Notes: generated by a model not told the origin, from the sequence alone. DNA of 27,707 bases from a virus (IMGVR_UViG_3300032053_000411:1-27707), one strand, 5' to 3'; counted from the stretch's first letter, positions 7,223-15,808 are shown. Numbers and translations: made by a program.

Positions 7223-7687
7223 CTATGGTTTTTCTGTTGGCCCATTTTTTACAACTTTTGTGTTAGCGCCAGCGGCATCAGCTTCGTCCAATGTAATATT
7301 AAATTCTTTACAAATAGTTTCGATCTCTTTAAACTCTGCCGAGGATTTTTGGTAACTTTTGAGAAGAATTTTGGCGTGCTTTTGTAAATGAACCATTGCA
7401 CGTTTTTGGAAATCTGCCTTATCTTCTACTACGGGTTTAACTTGATTGGCACGAGCGAGGGCGGCGCGTAGGTGCGGCAAGTCAACCGAGGAATTCTCGT
7501 CCGCAGATTTCGCGTTTTTATTGTGGTGTGGCAAGTGGCGATATTTAGAAAGCGTCTTACCACTTTTGTCCTTTTCTGCTCCGTGCTCGACAAGAAATGC
7601 TACGTCTGGGTATGACCGATCGCCGAAAAGTGCTTCTGCGTGCTTATCAGCAGCTTCTTTAATTGAATTAAAAAACTTATCTGGCAT
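7223..7687 (-). CDS. Phage head-module protein of unknown function
   Basis: A 154-residue, mostly helical, hydrophilic protein. It contains KYRHLPHHNKNAKSADENSS followed by VDLPHLRAALARANQVKP and AMVHLQKHAKILLKSYQ, a His-rich pattern (YRHLPhH, then LrAALAra, then HLqkHA) found in phage proteins encoded near prohead proteases and portals, sometimes fused to them. The biochemical role is not known. Two or three His residues could bind metal. The ribosome binding site AAGGAG lies seven bases before the ATG and directly follows the stop codon of the 30-residue peptide gene, so the two are probably translated together. Confidence 0.6.
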   Translation of the reverse strand: MPDKFFNSIKEAADKHAEALFGDRSYPDVAFLVEHGAEKDKSGKTLSKYRHLPHHNKNAKSADENSSVDLPHLRAALARANQVKPVVEDKADFQKRAMVHLQKHAKILLKSYQKSSAEFKEIETICKEFNITLDEADAAGANTKVVKNGPTEKP

Positions 7688-7699
7688 AGGTATTCTCCT

Positions 7700-7792
7700 T
7701 TATTTATTAAATTTCTTCCAAAGATTAAAGATTTGCCCGTAAGATATATTCGCCATTGCACATCCTAAAATAATCCCAAATATATAATACAT
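7700..7792 (-). CDS. 30-residue membrane peptide between portal and head protein
   Basis: The frame reads MYYIFGIILGCAMANISYGQ and ends IFNLWKKFNK. A hydrophobic N-terminal helix (residues 1-19) followed by a basic, aromatic tail suggests a single-pass inner-membrane micro-protein. The ATG is one base beyond the portal stop and is preceded by GAGGAAT within the portal's last codons. Its own stop leads straight into AAGGAG of the next gene. The tight fit on both sides supports a real gene that is easily missed because of its size. The role is unknown; a holin-like or membrane-anchoring function can only be guessed. Confidence 0.6.
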   Translation of the reverse strand: MYYIFGIILGCAMANISYGQIFNLWKKFNK

Positions 7793-7793
7793 T

Positions 7794-9872
7794 TTATTCC
7801 TCAGAATTCATCGAAGCCCATACGCTTGCGGCAAGAGACCTGATTTCTTTAAAGGCCAATACATCCCCTTTAACACTCGTGTAATCATTTTTCAAGTCTT
7901 TGAAAACACTAAAAAATTCATTTATTTTATTTTTATCCGCGTTCTCGATTATTTTATTAACCTCATCTTTATTTAATACACTCTTTTCATCCAATTGGGA
8001 CAAAACGACGAATTTGATATTTTGAAGCTCATCCTTTTTATCCTTTGGTAGCGACCTGATGTTCTTTGTCTCGCTCTTCTCTAGAAATATTGGATCAATT
8101 AATTCATCCAGATTGTCCATAAATCCTTCCGCCATAGCCTTATAAATCGCAAGGACTTTTGGCGTGCGGACCTTTCTTGTCTTCGTGTCTGGAATATTTT
8201 TGGGCCTTCCCGGTCCAGTTACTTGCTCGGTCTTCGGCTGATCACCCCCCAAATTATCTCCTCCACCATTTTTCGATTTTTCCAATTCAATTTGCATATC
8301 CTTCTGAAGTTGAATTATGCTCTGGGGTCTGTAATAAGGATTTGCCTTCTCAAGCAATCCAGGATCTTTTTCTCTAATCCCATCTTCATATCTCATATTT
8401 TCTAATTCAATCTCAAAATCCTTCCCAAAAATCTTCTGTACGGTTTCAGCCGACACAATATTTCTGTCAAGCAATTGGATAAGCAGTTGCTTTTCAGCTA
8501 CTTCGTCCTTGAGATTCATAGTCTGAAACGCGACCGTTGGTGTCTTACTGAAGCCCATAGCATCCGCAACTAGTTGTAGTTCATTTTGAATCCAAGTTGT
8601 GCATTTCATCCGAACATATTCCAGTCTTTCAACCAACGTCTTTAACTGGACAAAAACAGTTTGTGCATTTCCCCCAGAGGATTCCCCTCCACCCATTAGA
8701 GCGTCCGGTATTCCTAAACCCCTTATTATATCTTTGTTAACGGATTCGTATTTTGCTGATCCGAGAATTTTATCTATGGGAGGATAATCTATTTTAAAAT
8801 CAATCATATCATCCCAGACAAGATCCAAAACTCCTCCCCCAACGTTGTGTTGAAGAATATTTATTAATTTATTTACGGCAGCAGGAGTGGGAAAGATTTG
8901 TTTATCTGAATTGCCGAGTTTCCACAATCTAACGGCATTAACAACACCATCTAAAGCCGCCATATCCGCCTGCTTCATTTTGTCTTTTAACAGAACCTCT
9001 TCTATAATTCCCATTAAAAACGGAGTTCCCCAGTCTTCCCAATCGTCCTTTTTATAATAATCAACATATATTTTATCTGGATCAAGAGCTATTAGTTTGG
9101 TTCCTTTTTTAACGGCTTGTACAATTTCTATTGGGAGTAATTTAATAAATTCTTTTTCAGATTTTGTTTTAGGATTATTGATTGATTGAGCTAGTTCTGT
9201 AGAAATTCTCATTGCCAAAGACTGGTTACCAAAATATCTTCCTACAGCACCACCAATTTTTTCAATCATAGTCGGAGATAAAAATACATAACTCCATGGG
9301 ATTTCTCTTTTATTTATTTTTGTATTATCTGGACCTATTACCTCTGGTTGTTCATTAAATTTTCTTTCATCAACGGGTTCAGTATTATAATAATCTGCTT
9401 TGCTCATATCTTTGACGAGTGATCTTTTAATAATTGCTGTTTTTCTTCGAATGATCACGTTTGCGTCTCGCATTAAATATTTCATAAAATCGTTGGCGCG
9501 AGATTCAAGATTAACTTTTTTTGCCCATTCTTTATAAAATCTCTCTTGACTTTTTATTGGATGGCGCAGGTCTAATCCTTCGGAGGCGAAGTCGGACATT
9601 AAATCAACCAAATTGCGAATCAGCCCATTTTTTTTGTAAATCGCCTGTGTTAGTTGTATAATTTCTTGGTGTGTAGTAGGAACTCTCTCTTCCGGTCTGT
9701 AAAAATCTCGATCAAAACGATTAAAGCCTGCCTTTAAATTGATATCCCTTGTGTTGCTACCTATGCTTCTTCCACCATGGCTAATAGAACATATCTCTGG
9801 CAATTTATAATTAGCTAAATTACCATCAGAAGTATATAAATTTTCTTTTTCGACTTTTATTTCTTCGTCCAT
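7794..9872 (-). CDS. Portal protein
   Basis: A 692-residue protein that would form the dodecameric ring at the head vertex through which DNA is packaged and ejected. Portal-like features are the N-terminal region (THQEIIQLTQAIYKKNGLIR and NLVDLMSDFASEGLDL), a middle stretch with LAMRISTELAQSINN, and the segment GIPDALMGGGESSGGNAQTV (about 391-410) followed by a long helix (FVQLKTLVERLEYVRMKCTT), the usual portal pattern of a disordered Gly-rich loop before the tunnel and stem helices. The C-terminal 130 residues are charged and helical. The start is fixed by CGGAGATAGTTAATG. It lies between the large terminase, with an HNH gene inserted, and the protease/scaffold block, which is classic packaging-module order. 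Confidence 0.82.
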   Translation of the reverse strand: MDEEIKVEKENLYTSDGNLANYKLPEICSISHGGRSIGSNTRDINLKAGFNRFDRDFYRPEERVPTTHQEIIQLTQAIYKKNGLIRNLVDLMSDFASEGLDLRHPIKSQERFYKEWAKKVNLESRANDFMKYLMRDANVIIRRKTAIIKRSLVKDMSKADYYNTEPVDERKFNEQPEVIGPDNTKINKREIPWSYVFLSPTMIEKIGGAVGRYFGNQSLAMRISTELAQSINNPKTKSEKEFIKLLPIEIVQAVKKGTKLIALDPDKIYVDYYKKDDWEDWGTPFLMGIIEEVLLKDKMKQADMAALDGVVNAVRLWKLGNSDKQIFPTPAAVNKLINILQHNVGGGVLDLVWDDMIDFKIDYPPIDKILGSAKYESVNKDIIRGLGIPDALMGGGESSGGNAQTVFVQLKTLVERLEYVRMKCTTWIQNELQLVADAMGFSKTPTVAFQTMNLKDEVAEKQLLIQLLDRNIVSAETVQKIFGKDFEIELENMRYEDGIREKDPGLLEKANPYYRPQSIIQLQKDMQIELEKSKNGGGDNLGGDQPKTEQVTGPGRPKNIPDTKTRKVRTPKVLAIYKAMAEGFMDNLDELIDPIFLEKSETKNIRSLPKDKKDELQNIKFVVLSQLDEKSVLNKDEVNKIIENADKNKINEFFSVFKDLKNDYTSVKGDVLAFKEIRSLAASVWASMNSEE

Positions 9873-9927
9873 TAACTATCTCCGGTCCAATTGCAATACA
9901 ATCACTATCCTATTGATACACAAAAAA

Positions 9928-10971
9928 TTAAAATCCATAATTATATTTAATGTCTAAACGACCTCTTTTAACATTTCTGTTACAATGCCAACAAAGTAAT
10001 GATAGATTCTCTAAATCAAATAATTTTAACAGTTCTTCCCTCGTTTTTGCAATATGGGTGGGTACAATATGATCAATATCAAAAGGATTAATTTCATAGG
10101 ATATAGAACATATTGGACAGCAGTTGTTCTGATTTTGCCTTATGTTTTCTATGTGATCACAGAGTTGTTTTGAATTATATGGTAAATCTTTTGAAAAACT
10201 AAGATTATTATTAGAAAGTGCGTGTAATCTAACCCTTAATCTTATTTGATATTTGCCTAATGGGGTAGCGTATTTCTTTTTCTGCCAGATTCTCATTTTT
10301 GTCTTTGTTTCTTCAAGATTATTTCTTTTTGTATAATAAATTCTTCTACACAACCTACATCTTAAACTATTACATTTTTTATTTGTTTCGTGTTCACATA
10401 TGCCGTGCTTTGAACAATTAGCCAATGCGGTTGTTTCATTAATTCTACTTATTATTTCCGTAGGTAGTTTACCATCTCTGTATTTAGTATGCAAACCAAG
10501 GCGATTAACCTTACTTCTAATTCGATATACAGATTTTTTTAATTTGTTTGCGCACCAATTACTTCCTTTTTCTGGATAAAATTCTTTTAAAATATCAATA
10601 TCTTGTTTAGACCATGCTCGCGATTGACACAAACCAAGACCTTTACATCTATGTTTAACAGAATCTTTACTTTTATTTAATAGTCTAGCACATTGTATTG
10701 GACCATAAATTTTATGATTATCTATTAAAAATTTATCTTCTTTTTTTGTCCAGGTGTGTCCTTGCGAAATATGATATAATTTAATTTTTTCAATTTTTAA
10801 ACATCCACAACTTTTTGTATGCCCACTTCTAAGATTACTTGTTTTAACATTAGTTTCTTTTCCACAATCACATAAACACAACCATTGAGTTTCTTTCCCC
10901 TGGTGTCCATTTCTTTTAAGAACCGTTAACTTTCCAAAAATTTGTCCGATTAGATCAAATATCTTTCTCAT
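9928..10971 (-). CDS. HNH homing endonuclease with zinc ribbon and two SANT/Myb-like domains
   Basis: A 347-residue protein. Residues 5-60 form a zinc ribbon (WLCLCDCG at 30-37, SCGC at 54-57). Residues 73-112 (TWTKKEDKFLI) and 119-160 (AWSKQDIDILKEFYP) are two SANT/Myb-type DNA-binding repeats. CSKHGIC to CRLCRR (186-209) is a further Cys-rich segment. The C-terminus is an HNH nuclease: CCPICS (284-289), DIDHIVPTH (298-306) and NLSLLCWHCN (322-331), with His301 and a structural zinc site. Its ATG overlaps the terminase stop (ATGA), and its ribosome binding site AGAGGGGTGA lies in the last terminase codons. Standing between terminase and portal, it could either be a mobile nuclease or take part in packaging, as HNH proteins do in HK97-like phages. 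The domain build favours homing. Confidence 0.82.
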   Translation of the reverse strand: MRKIFDLIGQIFGKLTVLKRNGHQGKETQWLCLCDCGKETNVKTSNLRSGHTKSCGCLKIEKIKLYHISQGHTWTKKEDKFLIDNHKIYGPIQCARLLNKSKDSVKHRCKGLGLCQSRAWSKQDIDILKEFYPEKGSNWCANKLKKSVYRIRSKVNRLGLHTKYRDGKLPTEIISRINETTALANCSKHGICEHETNKKCNSLRCRLCRRIYYTKRNNLEETKTKMRIWQKKKYATPLGKYQIRLRVRLHALSNNNLSFSKDLPYNSKQLCDHIENIRQNQNNCCPICSISYEINPFDIDHIVPTHIAKTREELLKLFDLENLSLLCWHCNRNVKRGRLDIKYNYGF

Positions 10972-13058
10972 ATTTTTTCACCCCTCTTGATAGCTCTTGA
11001 TTGGTTTGTGTGGGCAATTTGAGATATTCCCTGTTGAGAGCCAAAGCCAGGACCATGATAGAGAGACTCGTTGGAATTGTTTCTCCTCACAAGTTGGAAA
11101 TTTCCAGGAACATCTGTATAATCTATAGGGACAACCGGAGCAACGTCTGTCATATAAGCGAATCTGTGGGCGATTAACAAACTCGTATAACGATCCTTTC
11201 TCAATCTACCCTTCTTCTGCCTGCCCTCCATGACAGACCCCGTAACGACAGACGCAGTATCAAATCGTTCTTTCCCTGTAGAGGTTTCACTTCGCTGTAT
11301 TGTGCAAATTTCATTCTTTAATTCCTCAATATTATAAATATTTTCTTCGTATGTGTCATTAGTAATATTAAGAGCCTTTTCAGCAATTAAAGAAGATTGC
11401 ATGATAGTGACATCAAAGGCCGGAAACAATAATCTTTTTGTCTCAAATGATTTGTGAAGAGCCGCATTTGCATAAGCATTGAATTCCGAAGTAGGTTGAA
11501 CGAGATGTAAAATATGCGGCCCATCAGTTTCCCCATCTGTCGGTTTCAAATGATCCACATCAATTATTTCATAAACAGGAACTTCCCCCTTTTCTTTGTC
11601 AAGCCCTTTCTTTGACCTTAACATTTCAGAAATAGGATATCCACATCCCTGACTATCCATTTCAATTCTAATTGGTTCAAATAATTTAATTAATTCTCTA
11701 ATTTTTGAACAACAATAATCATAGTAATCTATTTTTTCGTCTATTAGACCACCCTTTTTCTTTTTATTAAATTCTGGTTTATTTATCGCCCAACAATAAA
11801 CAACCCTATAGTGATTTGGCCATGCTTCTAAAATAGTAATTCCAAACCTATCACTTTCTGCTCCAGGGTCTATCCCAAATACATATTTTCTTCCCCTAAT
11901 GCCCCTCATCATTGGTGTAAATGTAACTTCACCATCAGAAGTCATTATAGATTTATTCGGAGTTGTAGTACAGGACTCGATCAAGCTCCGACAAAAGTAG
12001 CCGTCCGAATCTTTAACAAAGACGGCCTCGTATTCCATTAAATAAATGTTCTTCGGAAGAGTTGCTTTAGCATTCGCAAGCATTCTCATATCCAGAAGAC
12101 CATCTGGAAGAGCAGCGCTTGGAATCCTTATTATCGCATAATCCTTGTAATTAAAATTTTTGGGAATATTATTAAATCCTCCGAATATTTCTGATGTTTT
12201 ATTTATATCCCCTTTACTCTCTATAATTTTTTTCCACATATCGAATTTTTGTGCAAAATGATTGAACTGGTAATAGGCCGTCCCGGCGCAAATAATCTGG
12301 TTTCCATCTTTCTGTTGATTAACAAGTTCATTTTTAATATCATTATTTATGTCTAGCGTTTTTAGTCTTTTTTCTATAGCTAGTTGTTTTGCAGCTTCTA
12401 CAGGAGTTTTACTGGTGGAAGCAAATCCTTGAACTACAGTATTAAATATCTCTTCAGGAATGGAACTATATTCGTCGGCAATTATCGTAGATGCCCGGAA
12501 TCCCCTGATTTTTTCCCCAGTCCCTAGCGGCAGCGCAGTTATAACAGATTGGCCAACGCGAAAATAACATAGATCAACATTCTGACGAGGACCAGCAGTT
12601 TTACCTCCACCAACAATGCTTCTTAATACAGGGGCGTTGCTCCAAATAGCTTCTATATAACTAAATACAATTCTGGCTTGTCGAAGACCAGCGCCAATAA
12701 TAACTACTTTAGAACCCTGATCAAGAAGTGCTCTTAAAATTGCGTATGTAGCCAGACAAAACGACTTTGCGCCTCCACGGGCAGCGACAAGTAAAGGCAG
12801 TGGAGTCTTCCAAAGTATCTGGAGGATGGCGATTTGGTAGGGGAATAATTCAATGTTCAAAATATATTTTGAGGTCCATGCGATATTATCCAGTGACAAC
12901 ATCTTCATTACTATGTATTTGTCTAGACGTTCTCCTGAAGTCTTAAGATCCGAGAAAATATGGTTTGTCACAATGGGCGTTATAGTTCTATAGGGAAATA
13001 AATACGAGTACTCATTATCAGAGATTATGTTGGCGATTTCTTGGTTGTTGGGTTGCAT
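10968..13058 (-). CDS. Terminase large subunit
   Basis: A 696-residue packaging motor. ATPase: Walker A ARGGAKS (93-99), Walker B TIIADE (191-196), coupling motif CAGTAYY (257-263). RNase H-like nuclease: FGIDPGAESD (394-403, Asp397), IRIEMDSQG (463-471, Asp468) and ERFDTASV (597-604, Asp600) supply the three acidic residues that bind metal ions. All motifs are intact, so both DNA translocation and cutting should work. The start codon has no good Shine-Dalgarno, only AAAATAATATAATATG, directly after the stop of the HNH gene, which may have displaced the original leader. HNH genes flank it on both sides. Which type of packaging it carries out cannot be told. Confidence 0.93.
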   Translation of the reverse strand: MQPNNQEIANIISDNEYSYLFPYRTITPIVTNHIFSDLKTSGERLDKYIVMKMLSLDNIAWTSKYILNIELFPYQIAILQILWKTPLPLLVAARGGAKSFCLATYAILRALLDQGSKVVIIGAGLRQARIVFSYIEAIWSNAPVLRSIVGGGKTAGPRQNVDLCYFRVGQSVITALPLGTGEKIRGFRASTIIADEYSSIPEEIFNTVVQGFASTSKTPVEAAKQLAIEKRLKTLDINNDIKNELVNQQKDGNQIICAGTAYYQFNHFAQKFDMWKKIIESKGDINKTSEIFGGFNNIPKNFNYKDYAIIRIPSAALPDGLLDMRMLANAKATLPKNIYLMEYEAVFVKDSDGYFCRSLIESCTTTPNKSIMTSDGEVTFTPMMRGIRGRKYVFGIDPGAESDRFGITILEAWPNHYRVVYCWAINKPEFNKKKKGGLIDEKIDYYDYCCSKIRELIKLFEPIRIEMDSQGCGYPISEMLRSKKGLDKEKGEVPVYEIIDVDHLKPTDGETDGPHILHLVQPTSEFNAYANAALHKSFETKRLLFPAFDVTIMQSSLIAEKALNITNDTYEENIYNIEELKNEICTIQRSETSTGKERFDTASVVTGSVMEGRQKKGRLRKDRYTSLLIAHRFAYMTDVAPVVPIDYTDVPGNFQLVRRNNSNESLYHGPGFGSQQGISQIAHTNQSRAIKRGEKI

Positions 13059-13064
13059 ATTATA

Positions 13065-13730
13065 TTATTTTCTTTTTTTGTATTTTTTGTGTTTTCTAAT
13101 AGGGATTGTTAAGGCTTCCTTTATCGAATATCCATAATTATTTATTCTCATAAGCAATGTTGAAACTTTTATTCCATTTTCTTCTGCTAATTCCGAGACA
13201 CATTTTTCCTTATTGTCAAGTGTAAATTTTACATTACTTCTTCTATTTCTGGCTTGTTCTTTCATGGTAGATAATTTACAATTATCCGGAGAATATCCAT
13301 CTTTTAATTTATTGTTGTTTATCCTGTCGATAGTTAATCCTTTGGGGATTTCCCCCATATCTTTAAGAAAATTCTCAAACGAACCACCTCTTTTTGGATT
13401 CCAACGATCACAGACGGTTATTCCTCTTTTCCCATAGTTTTTATATGCCGGTTCGTTTATATTATAGCATCTACTTAATATACCGGCAAATATTTGATAG
13501 GTTCTTGATTGTTTTTTGTTTCTAGTGTGTCCATGTTTTAAACTATTATTTCTACCTAAACACCCACAGCTTTTAATCGCCCCATTAATAAGATGAGATC
13601 CGCGAACTATTTTTTCTTTGTTGCAGTCGCACCTACATTGCCAATACGCTCTATTGTTTTTAATAAACATAAGTTTAACAACAGAAAGTCTTTCAAATTT
13701 TTGCCCCGTTAAATCTATAAACTTACCCAT
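13065..13730 (-). CDS. HNH/AP2-type homing endonuclease with zinc ribbon and HTH
   Basis: A 221-residue protein. Residues 3-58 form a zinc ribbon (GQKFERLSVVK; CRCDC at 32-36; SCGC at 54-57). Residues 65-166 match the phage endonuclease family with the pattern HGHT...RCYN...YKNYGKRGITVCDRW...FLKDMGEIPKG...TIDRINNN...NC...EQARNRRSN; Asp135 of the DRI motif is present, so activity is plausible. Residues 177-208 are an HTH (VSELAEENGIKVSTLLMRIN, then YGYSIKEAL). The start overlaps the last 16 bases of the ERCC4-type nuclease gene, and the stop lies seven bases before the terminase ATG, so it appears to be an insertion between these two genes. The nearest relative in the window is the C-terminal two thirds of the GIY-YIG fusion at 19303-20259. 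Confidence 0.82.
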   Translation of the reverse strand: MGKFIDLTGQKFERLSVVKLMFIKNNRAYWQCRCDCNKEKIVRGSHLINGAIKSCGCLGRNNSLKHGHTRNKKQSRTYQIFAGILSRCYNINEPAYKNYGKRGITVCDRWNPKRGGSFENFLKDMGEIPKGLTIDRINNNKLKDGYSPDNCKLSTMKEQARNRRSNVKFTLDNKEKCVSELAEENGIKVSTLLMRINNYGYSIKEALTIPIRKHKKYKKRK

Positions 13731-14218
13731 AAACTTTTTTCTCTCCTTATCACATCCTCGAAAATCAATTGAGCAAAATGTCTACCACAGTTTCCAACAC
13801 ACATAGTATTTATTCCAAATTCATTGGCTAGAGAAACTAACCATGAAACCAATACGTGGCCCGGCACTTTTGAAATCTGTGGAGGACTGAGACTAAGAAT
13901 ATCTGACGTTAGTTGTGCTTCTATTAGTATATATTTATATTTATATGGTGCCATCCTTGAGCATTCTTCTTCAAATAGGCGTTTATTGTTATAATTGACC
14001 CACAATTCTGAAAAATCAGCTTTTCGTTCGATACAGACTAAACTTTCTCCTATTTCTCCTGCGATGGAATAATCTCCAGTTTTAAGAGTACCAACAACTG
14101 TTCCTGCGCAACGCGGGGGTCGTCTTTCAGGTTTACTAGGTTTAAATTGCCATCCGAAATTCTCTTTTTCCCGACTGTCTCTAAGAACTGTGAATTCCGG
14201 CAAAACGAGTCTACCCAT
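13715..14218 (-). CDS. ERCC4-type (XPF-like) nuclease
   Basis: A 167-residue nuclease from the ATG at 14218. This start has a perfect AGGAGG nine bases upstream; a start at 14251 would only add 11 residues inside the previous gene. The ERCC4 active site is complete: LRDSREK (12-18, Asp14), GDYS (48-51, Asp49) and IERK (63-66). Enzymes of this fold cut branched or flapped DNA (XPF/Mus81 type). Here it may resolve branched replication products before packaging, given its place between the terminase genes. No helix-hairpin-helix tail is present. The C-terminus (RREKSLWVSL) runs into the start of the HNH gene, so a few C-terminal residues may have changed by that insertion. Confidence 0.8.
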   Translation of the reverse strand: MGRLVLPEFTVLRDSREKENFGWQFKPSKPERRPPRCAGTVVGTLKTGDYSIAGEIGESLVCIERKADFSELWVNYNNKRLFEEECSRMAPYKYKYILIEAQLTSDILSLSPPQISKVPGHVLVSWLVSLANEFGINTMCVGNCGRHFAQLIFEDVIRREKSLWVSL

Positions 14219-15128
14219 CGACCGATTCCTCCTGTATAACATCTTCGCCATCCAAAATTAGGGCGTCGATCTCTCCGTTGGGAAGTTCCTGCGGCTCGCG
14301 CCAGTTCTCTTTAATATCCTCAGATGCTATCTTTGTAAGAGCGGCATAACGGCCCTGTTTGTTCCTTTCAACTTCCGAAGACTGTAATATTGCAACTAAA
14401 TTGAAGAAACTCTCTTTTCCTCCACGAAGTTCCTCTATTCGATCTTTTCTCGTCGCCGCCAAGTTCTGGTAAATCTTGTCTCTTCCGGCGGTTAGTTTAT
14501 CGTATCTCTCACTTACTTTACTAAAATCAGACCTCTTCTGATCCAATAATCTATACTGTTGAATTCTCATTTGTTTTACATCTTTATCTTCGTCATCTTT
14601 GATTGGATTGTTCGCAGCCCACATGGTTAATTCTGATATTTCCTCTTGATAAGATTTCATCAAAATAAGTTGTCGATTTATCAAGATACGATGCTTAAGC
14701 AAATCGTCAATACCCCAAAATTCGCTAGTTACAATATCAGAAAATTGGGTGCACACATCCCCATATTCTTCCATATATATGTCTATTTCATCTTGCGTAA
14801 ATTGATTTTTTAAAATAATATATAGATGACCCTTTTTAAATTGTTCCCTAAACCAAGTAGCCTGTTCTGTATTGTTTAAACCAGGAGGCGGGACAGAAAG
14901 TGTGGGGACTTCTTTTATTGGTGAAACTACCAAACCATCGTTTCCAGTTTTTTTATTAATTCCTAACTTTCTTCTGGTTCGTCTAATCGTTTCTAGATTC
15001 CATTTGTAATTAAATTTATGAAGCAACTCGTCCTGTATCTGTTTGTCTGGCACACCCTCTTTACAAAGTTTAGTAAGCAATTCTGTGGCGGGTATATTGT
15101 TGGATAACTTTTGAAAAACTTCTGACAC
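14211..15128 (-). CDS. Probable terminase small subunit
   Basis: A 305-residue, mostly helical protein. Residues 14-55 form an HTH-like unit (LLTKLCKEGVPDKQIQDELL, then NYKWNLETIRRTRRKLGI), followed by a long helical middle (115-235) with coiled-coil features. This DNA-binding head plus oligomerising helices, together with its place one gene before the large terminase (apart from the ERCC4 and HNH genes), fits a small terminase subunit, though at 305 residues it is longer than most. It starts with GTG at 15128, which overlaps the sigma-like gene's TAG stop as TAGTG, and GAGGA stands nine bases upstream. The last eight bases overlap the nuclease gene. The assignment is contextual; another DNA-binding protein remains possible. 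Confidence 0.52.
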   Translation of the reverse strand: MSEVFQKLSNNIPATELLTKLCKEGVPDKQIQDELLHKFNYKWNLETIRRTRRKLGINKKTGNDGLVVSPIKEVPTLSVPPPGLNNTEQATWFREQFKKGHLYIILKNQFTQDEIDIYMEEYGDVCTQFSDIVTSEFWGIDDLLKHRILINRQLILMKSYQEEISELTMWAANNPIKDDEDKDVKQMRIQQYRLLDQKRSDFSKVSERYDKLTAGRDKIYQNLAATRKDRIEELRGGKESFFNLVAILQSSEVERNKQGRYAALTKIASEDIKENWREPQELPNGEIDALILDGEDVIQEESVDG

Positions 15129-15664
15129 TAATTAATTTCCTCTAAAATTAAAAACACATAGTTTCTAATTTCTTCTAAGATATTTTTTTTAATTTTTTTT
15201 CCCATTAAAAGATTATTAAAATGTTCAACGAGATGCGGAGGTAAATTATTAATAATAAGCTCTTTGGTATCTTCTGCTTCAAGACTAAGAAACGGGTCTG
15301 CTTCCGGGGACGATGAAGCTAAAAACTTTGTTTTTTCTGAAATTTTTACATTGTCAATCCCAACCGCATTTACAATATTAATCCTTTTTTGAGTAAGAGA
15401 TGGATCATCTAAAACTACCCTAAAATATTTGTCTCTTTTTAAATTTTTAAGTCTATTTGTGACGTGGGAATTGAGATAGTGTTCTAAAATACCGTTTTCT
15501 GGTTTGTACCTAGATAAAGCATCAAGGCATAATACATATATTTCCTGATATATGTCTTCAGAATCGAAATAGGCAAATTTATGTTTTTGTTTTCTCGATT
15601 TGGCTATTTTGTGAATTATTGGTTCCGCTTGTTTCAACAACGCTGGTGATATCTTCGTCTTCAT
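15128..15664 (-). CDS. Sigma-70 region 2-like protein
   Basis: A 178-residue protein. Residues 30-81 match sigma factor region 2, the part that binds the RNA polymerase clamp and the -10 element: FAYFDSEDIYQEIYVLCLDA, then SRYKPENGILEHYLNSHVTN and RLKNLKRDKYF (helix with D-I-Y-Q-E, then YkPenG, then a basic N-R-L-K-N helix). A typical region 4 HTH is not visible in the C-terminal half (residues 110-178), so it may act with a partner or bind promoters in a reduced way. It could direct late transcription of the head operon it leads. The start follows GAGGCATTAAAAA, a weak ribosome binding site. Similarity to region 2 is good; regulatory function is inferred. Confidence 0.62.
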   Translation of the reverse strand: MKTKISPALLKQAEPIIHKIAKSRKQKHKFAYFDSEDIYQEIYVLCLDALSRYKPENGILEHYLNSHVTNRLKNLKRDKYFRVVLDDPSLTQKRINIVNAVGIDNVKISEKTKFLASSSPEADPFLSLEAEDTKELIINNLPPHLVEHFNNLLMGKKIKKNILEEIRNYVFLILEEIN

Positions 15665-15794
15665 TTTTTAATGCCTCGTCCTTAAAAATTTCCTGTATAT
15701 TAAAATTTTCATTTTCTTTTTGTTTTAAATCATCAAGAACTTGAGCGGTTGCTGATTGCGTTTCCTTTACAGTCAAATTGCATTTCAATCTCAT
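15579..15794 (-). CDS. Short acidic ORF, first in the leftward operon
   Basis: A 71-residue frame (MRLKCNLTVKETQSATAQVL, then acidic Glu/Asp/Asn-rich sequence) with no known motif. It overlaps the sigma-like gene by 86 bases, unusual for this window. The start is unclear: two ATGs at 15797 and 15794 lack a Shine-Dalgarno and sit against a TATAAT box. It may be a real leader protein, or just open frame upstream of the sigma-like gene. Confidence 0.38.
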   Translation of the reverse strand: MRLKCNLTVKETQSATAQVLDDLKQKENENFNIQEIFKDEALKNEDEDITSVVETSGTNNSQNSQIEKTKT

Positions 15795-15796
15795 CA

Positions 15797-15808
15797 TATA
15801 ATATTATA
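15797..15808 (-). promoter_or_regulatory. Possible leftward promoter, palindromic -10 box
   Basis: TATAATATTATA is a perfect 12-base palindrome that contains a consensus -10 TATAAT on both strands. The same 12 bases occur at 27320-27331, upstream of another minus-strand operon. No good -35 is found 17 bases upstream on the minus strand, so a phage-specific or activator-dependent promoter is possible. It lies at the head of the packaging operon. Confidence 0.45.

Noticed and set aside
9928-10971. Intron-encoded endonuclease splitting the terminase or portal
   Set aside because: Both neighbouring genes appear complete with all motifs, and the HNH start overlaps the terminase stop, so it is a free-standing gene, not an intron insert.
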